Below the pieces are notes generated by a model that made no database searches, had not been told where the DNA came from, and saw only the letters and a program-made list of their open reading frames with translations. A stretch of 64,000 nucleotides of DNA from Sulfurimonas sp. (lineage in GTDB: Bacteria > Campylobacterota > Campylobacteria > Campylobacterales > Sulfurimonadaceae). Made by a program: the position numbers and the translations under genes. The stretch is taken from positions 1 to 64,000 of the forward strand of contig JAQUFE010000008.1 in NCBI GenBank assembly GCA_028684815.1, given 5' to 3'. Shown here piece after piece: positions 48,803 to 58,514 of the stretch. Each line of letters starts with the position of its first letter. Within the stretch, counting starts at the first letter, position 1.

Positions 48803-49068
48803 CGCTTGATTCCCAATTCTTCGGTAAAAAACTTATCCATCAATTTATTATATTGATCTTCATTTAAACCTATCTCTTTTTCAGATTCAAAAACTCTTTC
48901 TCTCACATCTTCTACGCTATTTACAACTATACTTTTAGGATAGTTATTTTCAAAATCAAGACTATCATCTTGGATAATTTCAACTTTTTTATCTTTTATA
49001 AAACTCTCTAAAATAGCCCTAAAATGTGGAAAAAAATTATCCTCTATCTTTAAATTTATTATCTGCAT
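48799..49068 (-). CDS. Cognate antitoxin-like protein
   Basis: 89 aa; 4-nt overlap with the downstream toxin gene; acidic N-terminal part. Confidence 0.65.
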   Translation of the reverse strand: MQIINLKIEDNFFPHFRAILESFIKDKKVEIIQDDSLDFENNYPKSIVVNSVEDVRERVFESEKEIGLNEDQYNKLMDKFFTEELGIKR

Positions 49069-49134
49069 TTCGCAACCTTTATCTTATTTTATTAGTATAT
49101 CTCTTACAAATATAAAACATTCCTCACTCAACTA

Positions 49135-50304
49135 TTATACCAAATTCCCATATTTATAATAAGCTGCACAAGCGCCCTCACTACTTACCATACAGCTCCC
49201 AATCGGGCTTGTTGGTTTACATGCGGTTCCAAAAATAGTACATTCTGGTGGGTTTGCCATCCCTCTTAGTATGTCTCCGCAGATGCATAGTTTGTGGTCT
49301 TCTATCTCGCCTATTGGCAGAGTATCTTTGTAGATAATCTCTGCATCGTACTCTTTAAACTCGGGCTTTAGTTTTAGTCCGCTTTTTGGAATATTGCCTA
49401 ATCCTCGCCATTTAAATAAGTCTCTTTTGTCAAAATATCTCTCTATTAGATTTTGCGCTTTAAGATTTCCATCATAAGTCACTAATCTTTTGTACTCTAT
49501 CTCAAGTTCGCATCTGCCCTCTATAAACTGCTTGACTATCATGCTAATAGCCTGCATCACATCAACTGGCTCAAAACCAGCAACAACAACTGGACGGTTG
49601 TAATCCCTTGGAAACTCTTCATATATCTTACTTCCGCTGATAACGCTCACATGAGATGGCCCTAAAAATGCGTCTATTTTGTTGTTATAGCTATCAACAT
49701 GAACATCTCTTGAGTCGATTAACTCGCGCATTACCTCTGGAACTGTTACATGATTTATGTGAAAGAAGATATTTTTTATCTCTTTTTTTATAACCGCATC
49801 AAGAAGGGCCGCTGTCATTGGAGTTGTGGTCTCAAATCCTATAGCAAAAAAGATGATTTTTTTAGTTGGGTTTTCATTTGCGATTTTTATACACTCTAAT
49901 GGCGAATATACAAAACGAACATCCGCACCTTTGCTTCTTGCATCTTGGAGGCTTCCACTGCTTCCTGGCACCTTTATCATGTCGCCTAGAGTTACTAAAA
50001 TCACATCCTCTATCATGCTCAAAACATAGGCGTGGTCTATGCGCTCTTTTGGCATGATACAAACTGGGCAACCAGGACCGTGGATAAACTTGATGTTTGA
50101 TGGCAAGAGCTGTGGAAGTCCGTATTTCATGATGGTGTGCGTATGTCCACCGCAAACTTCCATGATATTTATCTGGTTTTTAAGTTTTTTGGCATCTTCT
50201 TTTATGATTTTCGCATAGGCTTTTATGGTGTCACCATCTCTAAAATCATCATAAAGATTTTTTAGTTCTAGTTCCATCTCACTCTCCTCTATTTGGGCAC
50301 TCAT
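49135..50304 (-). CDS. hypD: Hydrogenase formation protein HypD
   Basis: INIMEVCGGHTHTIMKYGL...IKFIHGPGCPVCIMP...FAIGFETTTPMTAA...CICGDILRG. Confidence 0.97.
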   Translation of the reverse strand: MSAQIEESEMELELKNLYDDFRDGDTIKAYAKIIKEDAKKLKNQINIMEVCGGHTHTIMKYGLPQLLPSNIKFIHGPGCPVCIMPKERIDHAYVLSMIEDVILVTLGDMIKVPGSSGSLQDARSKGADVRFVYSPLECIKIANENPTKKIIFFAIGFETTTPMTAALLDAVIKKEIKNIFFHINHVTVPEVMRELIDSRDVHVDSYNNKIDAFLGPSHVSVISGSKIYEEFPRDYNRPVVVAGFEPVDVMQAISMIVKQFIEGRCELEIEYKRLVTYDGNLKAQNLIERYFDKRDLFKWRGLGNIPKSGLKLKPEFKEYDAEIIYKDTLPIGEIEDHKLCICGDILRGMANPPECTIFGTACKPTSPIGSCMVSSEGACAAYYKYGNLV

Positions 50305-50569
50305 CCGCTTCTAAAATCGCCATCTGCCGATCCTCTTCATTCATGGCGGCTATGATTTCTTTGTAAAGTTCCAAACTATCGAGCGCTTCGGCTTCATCGA
50401 TTTTGTTCATAACAAACCCGATATGCAAAAGTACATAGTCACCTATTTTAATATCCTCTTGGCTCATAAGCGACAAAGAAGCTTCTCTTTGTACGCCCAT
50501 AGTATCAACTGTTGCTATTTCGTTTTCTTTGTCTATCTTGACAACTTTACTTGGAATTGAAAGGCACAT
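50279..50569 (-). CDS. hypC: Hydrogenase assembly chaperone HypC
   Basis: MCLSIPSKVVKID...GDYVLLHIGFVMNKID. Confidence 0.95.
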   Translation of the reverse strand: MCLSIPSKVVKIDKENEIATVDTMGVQREASLSLMSQEDIKIGDYVLLHIGFVMNKIDEAEALDSLELYKEIIAAMNEEDRQMAILEADECPNRGE

Positions 50570-51411
50570 TATCTCATCCCCATTTTAAATTTAATCCATG
50601 AAGCTACTTTTTTGATACTCTCTTCATCTTTTGTACTAACTTCAAGTATGTCAACGCTAGGTTTTAATGCTCTTGCCATCTCTTTTTCTTTTTGCATATC
50701 GTACTCAAAATATGGAAGCAAATCTGTTTTAGTAAAGAGTATCAAATCTGCTTGGCGAAACATAACTGGATATTTTGCAATTTTATCTTCACCCTCTGGG
50801 ATGCTCACAAGAACAATATTTAGGTGACTTCCAACATCATAACTAGCAGGACAAACAAGGTTTCCAACATTTTCTATAAAACAGACATCTACACTATCTA
50901 AGTCCATGTGATGCAGAGCTTTATGAACCATAAATGCATCTAGATGACAAGCTGAACCAGTTTGAATCTGATGAGCTTGAATGCCTTTTGCTTTTAATCT
51001 ATCAGCATCTCTACTTGTCTCTAAGTCTCCCTCAATTACGGCAAATTTAAATTCGCCTACATCTGACAAAGCCTCAAGTAGAGCCGTTTTTCCACTTCCT
51101 GGAGAACTCATTAGATTTATACAAAGAACATCTTTAGAGTTAAAATGCTCTCTATTGTGCCCTGCTTCTTGATTGTTTTTATCTAAAATTTTAGTAATTA
51201 CAGAGATAGTTTTTGGGTCATTTAACTGTGGGTTATCATGTATATGTGCATGAGCATCCTGATGTTCGTGAGAACCCTCGTGATGATGATGGTCTCCATG
51301 ATGGTCATGAGAGTGACCTTCCTTATGAGAGTGACTATGTTCTACAATTGAGCAACCGCAATCTTTACACATTTTTAATTCCTTAATTTTTTTCTTGATA
51401 TGAATGAACAA
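50569..51411 (-). CDS. hypB: Hydrogenase nickel incorporation GTPase HypB with His-rich N-terminus
   Basis: CKDCGC; HSHSHKEGHSHDHHGDHHHHEGSHEHQDAHAHIH; NLMSSPGSGKTALLEAL. Start likely internal at MCKDCGC (51369). Confidence 0.95.
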   Translation of the reverse strand: MFIHIKKKIKELKMCKDCGCSIVEHSHSHKEGHSHDHHGDHHHHEGSHEHQDAHAHIHDNPQLNDPKTISVITKILDKNNQEAGHNREHFNSKDVLCINLMSSPGSGKTALLEALSDVGEFKFAVIEGDLETSRDADRLKAKGIQAHQIQTGSACHLDAFMVHKALHHMDLDSVDVCFIENVGNLVCPASYDVGSHLNIVLVSIPEGEDKIAKYPVMFRQADLILFTKTDLLPYFEYDMQKEKEMARALKPSVDILEVSTKDEESIKKVASWIKFKMGMR

Positions 51412-51470
51412 ATTTATTGTTCTGAATAGGTATTCATATTATATGTTTTTAAAATAAATCTAATATAAAC

Positions 51471-51579
51471 TGAGTATTTTGAACAATCATTAAATCAGAT
51501 CCTGAATCAAGTTCAGGATGACGCGTGTAACGTCATTTAGTGTTTGATACGAAATCTAGTTTATACACTAGGTCCAATT
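51471..51579 (+). repeat. Family A element, copy A6 (degenerate), between hypF and hypB
   Basis: ctgagtattttgaacaatcattaaatcagatcctgaatcaagttcaggatgacgcgtg..gtttgatacgaaatctagtttatacactaggtccaat. Confidence 0.75.
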
Positions 51580-51592
51580 TTATATTTTCTTA

Positions 51593-53821
51593 TTATCCAA
51601 TTTTATATTTCTTATTATATGATAAAACATAATAAGCCTGCCCTAAGGCAATGCCACCATCGTTAATAGCACTCTCTTGCTGTGAATGATATTTTATTTT
51701 CTCTTGCCCTAACGCTTGACTCACAAGCTCTAAGAGCGTTTTATTTTGAAACACACCGCCGCTTAAAACCACTTCTAATTTTTCGATTTTTGAAATATCT
51801 GTGATGATTTTTACTAGAGTATTTATTAGCATAGAACTGAGCTCATCTTTATCCATTTTACCCTTTAAAATATACTCAACTATTTTTATATCAATCACAT
51901 TGTTATCTATAGTATAGTCGAAGCATTTTACTATATTTTCATCATAATAGCTCTCACCCAAAAGCCCACTCTCACCCTCATAACTTATAAACTGAGCAAT
52001 ATTTGAAAAAGAAGCAATAGCATCAAAGAGTCTTGCTACGGAGCTTGTTTTTGGTGCATTGAGATTTTTTATATAACTCTGATGGAGCATCTTTATCTCA
52101 GATGCTACAAAAGATTTAACAACATCAAACTCTAGCTCTAAAACCTCTTCTAAGCTTAGCTCGTCAAAAAGCATACTAAGAGCAACTCTTCTTGGTTCTT
52201 TTATGGCTTTATCTGCACCTAAAAGTTTAATCCCTTTAAAGCTATATTTGCGAGCATCTCCTACAAAAATCTCTCCACCCCAAAGAGTGCCATCATCCCC
52301 ATAACCAGTGCCATCAAAACTAAATCCAAGATAATCCCCACTAAGTCCAAATTCCGCCTTACAAGCATAGATGTGGGCTAAATGGTGTCCAACTTCTAAA
52401 AGCTCACAGTTTTGTTTTTTTGCCCACTTTGTTGTCTCATAATTTGGGTGTTTATCATGAACTATAATATCAGGCTCAAAATCGTAAAACCTTTTAAAGC
52501 TCTCTAGTGTTCGCTCAAAAAAACCAAATGCCTCCATAGAGTCCAAATCCCCTATATGAGGAGATAAGATGATATTATCCCCAATTACAAAAGCTACAGA
52601 GTTTTTTGCATTTGCACCAACTGCTAAGATTTTTTTCTCACTCTTAAATGGAAGTTTTATAACCTTAGGTGCGAAGCCTCTTGAGAGCCTTAAAGTCTGC
52701 ATCTCTGCACCAACTACTTGGACTAAACTATCATCAACTCCGTTGATTATCTCTCTATCAAAATCGAGTGTAAAATCAACAAAAGGAAGTTTTTTAAAGA
52801 TATCTTTAGCGCTTATAATTATAGGCTCATCTCCAAGATTTGCACTTGTTGCCACTATGGGGTTTTTAAGATGCATAAAAAGAAGATGATGAAGTGCATT
52901 GTAAGGCAAAAAACAGCCGATTCTATCAATCTTTGGAGCTACAAGAGATGAAATATTATTGCTGTTTGTAAGCTTTTTTAGCACTACAATAGGAGCTTCT
53001 TTAGATGCTAAAAGCTCTTCTTCTTTCTCGCTTACTTTAGCTAGTGACTCTATCTGCTGTAGGTCTCTGCACATAATTGCAAAGGGTTTTGCAGGTCTGT
53101 TTTTAAACTCTCTGAGCTTTTTTACTACATCATCATTTGTAGCATCACAAACTATATGAAATCCACCTATGCCTTTTATGGCTACAATCTCTGCACTCTC
53201 TATTAGAGATGCAACTTTTTTGATTATATCTTTTTCATCTACTCTTGTCTCGCCCCTAAAAAGAGACAAAATAGGTCCACACTCATTACATGAGATTGGC
53301 TGTGCGTGGTATCTTCTCAACTTAGGGTTTTTGTACTCATCTTCACATGAGCTGCACATCTCAAATTTCTGCATTGAGGTGTTTTTTCTATCATAAGGGA
53401 CTGTTTTTATGATGCTATATCTTGGACCGCAGTTTGTGCAGTTTGTGGCAAAATAGTTGTGGTACTTTTTACTATTTTTTACATCTGCTAAACACTCTTG
53501 ACATATTGCGATATCTGGGGAAATCAATGCCGTCTTTGAGATGCTTTGCTCACTTTGCATAATTATAAAGCTATTCTCTTTTACTAGCTCTATCTCTTTT
53601 TTTAGCATCTCATCAATTCTTGCAAGTGGTGGCAGTCTAAAGCAGAGTGAATCTTCAAAGAGTTTTATATCTTCATCCCTGCCCTGCACTTCAAGCTTAA
53701 CTCCGTAGGCATCGTTTTTAACAAAACCCACAAGAGAAAACTCTAATGCCCTCTTATATATAAAAGGGCGAAATCCAACGCCTTGAACCTGTCCTTTTAT
53801 ACTATAACTGACTCTTCTCAA
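51593..53821 (-). CDS. hypF: Carbamoyltransferase HypF
   Basis: GQVQGVGFRPFIYKRA acylphosphatase; CQECLADV..CTNCGPRYSI, CSSCEDEY..CNECGP zinc fingers; VVLSGGVFQNKTLLE. Confidence 0.96.
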   Translation of the reverse strand: MRRVSYSIKGQVQGVGFRPFIYKRALEFSLVGFVKNDAYGVKLEVQGRDEDIKLFEDSLCFRLPPLARIDEMLKKEIELVKENSFIIMQSEQSISKTALISPDIAICQECLADVKNSKKYHNYFATNCTNCGPRYSIIKTVPYDRKNTSMQKFEMCSSCEDEYKNPKLRRYHAQPISCNECGPILSLFRGETRVDEKDIIKKVASLIESAEIVAIKGIGGFHIVCDATNDDVVKKLREFKNRPAKPFAIMCRDLQQIESLAKVSEKEEELLASKEAPIVVLKKLTNSNNISSLVAPKIDRIGCFLPYNALHHLLFMHLKNPIVATSANLGDEPIIISAKDIFKKLPFVDFTLDFDREIINGVDDSLVQVVGAEMQTLRLSRGFAPKVIKLPFKSEKKILAVGANAKNSVAFVIGDNIILSPHIGDLDSMEAFGFFERTLESFKRFYDFEPDIIVHDKHPNYETTKWAKKQNCELLEVGHHLAHIYACKAEFGLSGDYLGFSFDGTGYGDDGTLWGGEIFVGDARKYSFKGIKLLGADKAIKEPRRVALSMLFDELSLEEVLELEFDVVKSFVASEIKMLHQSYIKNLNAPKTSSVARLFDAIASFSNIAQFISYEGESGLLGESYYDENIVKCFDYTIDNNVIDIKIVEYILKGKMDKDELSSMLINTLVKIITDISKIEKLEVVLSGGVFQNKTLLELVSQALGQEKIKYHSQQESAINDGGIALGQAYYVLSYNKKYKIG

Positions 53822-55488
53822 AGTAGCTCATTTGCACCATATAAAATATTTCTACCATCTATTGGCAACTCTTTGTTGAAGTAGAGATTGTGATTTACTG
53901 AGACTTCTTTACTAAGTTTACAAAAAAGATGTCTATTTTCTAAAAGCATTCCAGTAGCAACTACTGCATCTGTTTTCATCTCCTCTTTTATATCATCAAA
54001 TTGCGATGAGATAAACTCAACAAAACTCTCAACTACCCCATAACAAAGTGTAAGTCTATCTACATCTGCTAGTTTAAAACTCATAGCAGTTCTTATGGTC
54101 ATAAGTGGTTCTAAGTAAACTTTAGAGTTTTGTCTTTTTAGTTTATAGTCTATTCTTGGGCCTTTTGTACCTAAAAAAAGAGCTGCATTTTGCTCTATAA
54201 TCTCTGCTGATTTCATCAAATCTTTATCTTTTGAATAACCTAGCACTATAGAGACAATCCCCCAAAGTTTATAAACATTAAACTCCTCTTCATCAAACTC
54301 TATCTTAGATATCTCTTCGTAATGCTCAGGAAATTTGTTTTTAAAGTTCTCTACTAATTTTCCTCCAGCTTCATCAAAAGCTATTATGGAGTCAAACACC
54401 TCTTTAATCGAGCTAAAGTTAAATTTAAATGAGAGATACTCAATAACTCCAAACTTTTTAGAATAGACCATAATGTTATTGTGATACTCTTTAGAAATAT
54501 TAACCCCAGCGACAGTTCCATCAAGCAAAGAGTGCTCTTTTACAACTGAGAAAAAAGCGCCAACATGTTTGATAAGATCACTTTTATGACTTAGATTTTC
54601 ATATGGCAGACCTTTTTGCCCTTTTACAATTGCGATATGCTTATCACCTACAACAATTTCTATAGGTTCTAGCTCTTTTTCGCGCATTATCAAATCAAAC
54701 TCCACATCAAAAGCAATACTCTCTTTTGTTATAAAAATCATACTGATACCAAGCTTGTTTAGTTCACCAAGCAGTAGATGCAAAACAAAATCATCTGGAA
54801 GTTTGAAGCGGATAAGCTCTTTATCCACTTCCTCAAAATCCATCTTAAACTTCATATTTGTTTTTAATCTTATAAGAGGTTTCTCTATAGCTCCAAGAGC
54901 TACTACTTCGCTATTGCTAGCGTTTGTGTAGTTTAAAACTGATACTAAGTCATAACAAACAATATCAAAATCAGTATTGCTACATTTGCTTCCTACTTTA
55001 CCAACATAATATCTACCATTAAATGTATCTAGGCTAGCCACCTGTCCGTCACTTATAGCTTTAGCAAGAGTTGCAAAGTCCTCTTTATAACTTCTCATCT
55101 CACCCGAAACTCCGTATCCACAAACTTCACACTCATGAAATATATTGTAGTAGTTTTTATCTGCTTCGTCCATAACTTCGTTTAAACACTTTGGACAAAA
55201 CGCCATATCTAGCTTTGGTGTTTTTTGCAAAATGAAACTACTCTCTGGCATCTCATCAACAACTCTTACATCTGTTTCATGTAGAAAAATAGAGTGAGGA
55301 ATCTCTGTTGAGAGCCTATTTGCAAAACTCTCTAGCTCATTGCTATCTTCTGATTTTACATATAAAAATAGCTCATCGCCACTTTTTATGATTTTTGATT
55401 CTAGTAAAAACTCTTTTAGAGTTCTTGTGATTATCTTCTCATAAATTAAAGATGATGAGAGATAATTAAATGAAAATTCCAATATCAT
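53818..55488 (-). CDS. hydE: HydE-like, degenerate HypF-related hydrogenase accessory protein
   Basis: CPKCLNEV..CEVCGYG single zinc finger and DAVVATGMLLENRHLFCKL parallel to HypF CQECLADV..CTNCG and VVLSGGVFQNKTLLELV; position after hydD as in Wolinella-type hydABCDE. Confidence 0.75.
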   Translation of the reverse strand: MILEFSFNYLSSSLIYEKIITRTLKEFLLESKIIKSGDELFLYVKSEDSNELESFANRLSTEIPHSIFLHETDVRVVDEMPESSFILQKTPKLDMAFCPKCLNEVMDEADKNYYNIFHECEVCGYGVSGEMRSYKEDFATLAKAISDGQVASLDTFNGRYYVGKVGSKCSNTDFDIVCYDLVSVLNYTNASNSEVVALGAIEKPLIRLKTNMKFKMDFEEVDKELIRFKLPDDFVLHLLLGELNKLGISMIFITKESIAFDVEFDLIMREKELEPIEIVVGDKHIAIVKGQKGLPYENLSHKSDLIKHVGAFFSVVKEHSLLDGTVAGVNISKEYHNNIMVYSKKFGVIEYLSFKFNFSSIKEVFDSIIAFDEAGGKLVENFKNKFPEHYEEISKIEFDEEEFNVYKLWGIVSIVLGYSKDKDLMKSAEIIEQNAALFLGTKGPRIDYKLKRQNSKVYLEPLMTIRTAMSFKLADVDRLTLCYGVVESFVEFISSQFDDIKEEMKTDAVVATGMLLENRHLFCKLSKEVSVNHNLYFNKELPIDGRNILYGANELL

Positions 55489-56030
55489 AAAGCGCCTTTT
55501 AAATATGTATATTTAGAGACCTCTTCTAAAGTTATGCTTTTTTTAACCACAACTTTGATTCCAAAATCTTCCATATATTTTATAATAACTTCCTGCATTG
55601 TCTCTGCAGCTTTTAAAACCTCATCAGTCATTGTAAAGGTGCTGTTTTCACCTATGACAAAGGGAATCACTCCTACTATCCTTGTAGGCGGCAAATCTCC
55701 TAGCATCTCAATCATTTGTAGAGTTTGTAGCATCTCAACTTCATGAGCACTTCCATTCCACGTGATGCACTCAGGGACATCGCTAAAATCAAAGCTGTAA
55801 ACATCTCCAATCTCTCCATCAACTACTTTTACACAGTCTATAAGTAAAACACTCTCATACTCTGTAATAATAGGAATCAATCTTTGCGCTAAAGTACCAC
55901 CATCTAAGATATCTACTGTATGTTCATCAGAAATAAACTCATATTTTTCTTCTATGAGATTTGCAAGATGAGGACCGATGCCCTCATCTCCAAAAAGAAT
56001 ATTTCCAATGCCAAGAATTAAAATTTTCAA
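55485..56030 (-). CDS. hydD: Hydrogenase maturation endopeptidase (HyaD/HupD family)
   Basis: MKILILGIGNILFGDEGIGPHLANLIEEKY; LIDCVKVVDG; SAHEVEMLQTLQM. Confidence 0.95.
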   Translation of the reverse strand: MKILILGIGNILFGDEGIGPHLANLIEEKYEFISDEHTVDILDGGTLAQRLIPIITEYESVLLIDCVKVVDGEIGDVYSFDFSDVPECITWNGSAHEVEMLQTLQMIEMLGDLPPTRIVGVIPFVIGENSTFTMTDEVLKAAETMQEVIIKYMEDFGIKVVVKKSITLEEVSKYTYLKGAL

Positions 56031-56044
56031 AAGCTAATCCTATA

Positions 56045-56758
56045 TTAGTGTTTTCTTTTCCATCTATATCCGCTAAATATAGAGTCAACCGTTCCTTCTT
56101 TGCCATAGACAGCATTAAAAACTACCATATAAACATGCCCAACTACAAAGATAATAACTCCCCACATAAGTATATGATGAAGTTCTCTAACAACTGCTAG
56201 TCCGCCTAACATCGCTTCTAAAGCTCTCATTGAGTCATACAGCATAGCACCGATTCCACCATGAAAACTATGAACATAGAGGATAAGTCCTGTTAAAATC
56301 AAACCAGTTATTGCTATATAAAAAATCAAATATGCAATGAGTTGCACAACATTATATGCCCCACTTAACTTTGGATGCTTTGTTATAAGAAGGTAGTATC
56401 CTACCTGATTAAGCCAATTTTTTATGCTAAAAAGATCTTTAAAAGAGTTTAGCTCTCCTTTGTTCTTTACAGAAAAAAAGAAGTAGTACGTCTTTCCTAT
56501 AAACATAGATATCATTACAAATCCAAAGATTTCATGTATCCCTCTTAAATCTGCATATAAAAAGTTTGTAGGCTCTGCATTTACAGCTGGCACAATAAAA
56601 GGAACAGAGATATAAAACCCTGTTATAGTTAGTATGATTATACTTAACACTCTAATCCAGTGATGCCATCTATAAAAGGAAGTAAATTCAAGCTCACGCT
56701 CAATATCTTCTTCAATTTCTATATGAGAATTTTTCTCTAATGTATTAACACTTTGCAT
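56045..56758 (-). CDS. hydC: Ni/Fe-hydrogenase b-type cytochrome subunit
   Basis: YRWHHWIRVLSIIILTITGFYI; DLRGIHEIFGFVMISMFIGKTYYFF; VVRELHHILMWGVIIFVVGHVYMVV. Start trimmed from 56812 with RBS aaggggg. Confidence 0.93.
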   Translation of the reverse strand: MQSVNTLEKNSHIEIEEDIERELEFTSFYRWHHWIRVLSIIILTITGFYISVPFIVPAVNAEPTNFLYADLRGIHEIFGFVMISMFIGKTYYFFFSVKNKGELNSFKDLFSIKNWLNQVGYYLLITKHPKLSGAYNVVQLIAYLIFYIAITGLILTGLILYVHSFHGGIGAMLYDSMRALEAMLGGLAVVRELHHILMWGVIIFVVGHVYMVVFNAVYGKEGTVDSIFSGYRWKRKH

Positions 56759-56768
56759 AATAACCCCC

Positions 56769-58502
56769 TTAGATAGTGCATCCGCCATAAAGCGGATCAA
56801 CTTTATACTCACTCAGCACCTTACCCTTAGTATCCATAACATGAACAGCACATGCTATACATGGGTCATAGGAGTGAATAATTCTAATTATCTCTATGGG
56901 CTGTGTTAAATCTTCTATCTTTAGTCCTACTAAGTCAGCTTCATAAGGTCCTTTTACACCTTTTGAATCCATTGGTCCTGCATTCCATGTTGATGGAACA
57001 ACCGTTTGATAATTCTCTACAACACCATTTTTAATTCTAATCCAGTGACTTAGCATTCCTCGCGGAACATCACTCATACCTCTACCCTTATACTCTTTGT
57101 TTTTATCAATCGTATAAGTAGCACAAGTCTCTTGATCAACTTTTAAATTTTCTATTAGATTATTAAAAGCAATTAGTGCATTATCAGCTACAAGTTTAGT
57201 TTGTAGCATTCGTCCTGCAGTTCTTCCTAGAGTTGAAAACAGAGCACTAGCAGGTAGTCCTGTCTGCTCTAAAAAGCCATTTACAACACTCTCTACTCTT
57301 TTGTTACCTTTTGCATAAGCAACTAAGATACAAGCAAGAGGTCCAACTTCCATAGGTTCGCCATCATATCTAGGCGACTTTATCCAGCTGTACTTCTCTT
57401 TTTCGTTAATGTTTTTTGAAGCTACTAACTTACCATCAGGTCCAATACTTTGCCCATCTACAAAACCTGTATATTGAGGATTGTTTGTTCCATCATAAGG
57501 ATGCTGAGGCTCATTATCTTTATACCATGCATGAGTAGCTTCTTCTGTAATTAAGTCCTCATCTATATCAAAGACTTTACTTAAATCTCCATCTCTAATA
57601 ATTCCAGTCTCAAAAAGATAGTCATTTCTTCCTATCATAAATCCTTTATGCGATAAAAAGTTTTTAACGCCCATAGGTTTCATAACTGATGGCTCAGTCT
57701 TATACATCTCTCCTGCCATTACAATATCTGCATAATATGCATTGTTTACAAATTCTGCAACTTCTTGGAATTTAACAAGATACTCACCCATTCTAGCTGG
57801 ATTTAAAAGGTCCATAACACATGTAACACCACCAACTGCCAAACTTTGAGGATGTGGATTTTTACCACCAAATATCGCCATCATTTGAGCTACAGTTCTT
57901 TGAACTTCTAAAGCTTTTAAGTAGTGAGAAAGCGCTATAAGATTTTGCTCAGGAGAGAGTCTAAAAGTTTTATGTCCCCAATATGCATTTGCAAAAGGCC
58001 CAAGACCTTGAGGATTTTTAGCAAATTTTGCTATTTTTTCTTTTACCTTTTTAAGCTCATTCTCACCTGTTCCTATAGGATTTGGTGTATATTTAAATGC
58101 TAACTTACTAGCCTTCGCCTCATCAGCTGATAGTGCTGAGACAATATCTACCCAGTCAACACCATGCAGATGGTAAAAGTGAACTACGTGGTCATGCATA
58201 AATAGAGCAGCAAGCATAAGTGTTCTTACAAGTTCTGCATTATATGGCACTTTTATACCTAGTGCATCTTCAACTGCTACAGTACTTACAAGGTAGTGCG
58301 AATATGTACAAACACCACAAATTCTCTGCATCATCAAGGGAATATTTCTAGGATCTCTTCCTTTTGCAATTACCTCTAAACCTCTCCAAAGAGTTGAAGA
58401 TACAAAGGCATCTTGGACTATCCCATCATCTCCAACTATAACTTCAGCTCTTAAGTGTCCTTCAATTCTTGTTATCGGATCTACTATTACTCTTTTTGAC
58501 AT
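56769..58502 (-). CDS. hydB: [NiFe] hydrogenase large subunit (group 1 membrane-bound uptake)
   Basis: RIEGHLRAEV; MQRICGVCTYSHYL; HSYDPCIACAVHVMDTKG with cleavable C-terminal extension. Confidence 0.97.
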   Translation of the reverse strand: MSKRVIVDPITRIEGHLRAEVIVGDDGIVQDAFVSSTLWRGLEVIAKGRDPRNIPLMMQRICGVCTYSHYLVSTVAVEDALGIKVPYNAELVRTLMLAALFMHDHVVHFYHLHGVDWVDIVSALSADEAKASKLAFKYTPNPIGTGENELKKVKEKIAKFAKNPQGLGPFANAYWGHKTFRLSPEQNLIALSHYLKALEVQRTVAQMMAIFGGKNPHPQSLAVGGVTCVMDLLNPARMGEYLVKFQEVAEFVNNAYYADIVMAGEMYKTEPSVMKPMGVKNFLSHKGFMIGRNDYLFETGIIRDGDLSKVFDIDEDLITEEATHAWYKDNEPQHPYDGTNNPQYTGFVDGQSIGPDGKLVASKNINEKEKYSWIKSPRYDGEPMEVGPLACILVAYAKGNKRVESVVNGFLEQTGLPASALFSTLGRTAGRMLQTKLVADNALIAFNNLIENLKVDQETCATYTIDKNKEYKGRGMSDVPRGMLSHWIRIKNGVVENYQTVVPSTWNAGPMDSKGVKGPYEADLVGLKIEDLTQPIEIIRIIHSYDPCIACAVHVMDTKGKVLSEYKVDPLYGGCTI

Positions 58503-58514
58503 ATCTATACTCCT

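Noticed and set aside
49826-50155. ORFs 49826-50029, 49866-50057 (+) and 49874-50155 (-) within hypD
   Set aside because: Overlap the well-supported hypD frame; shadow ORFs.
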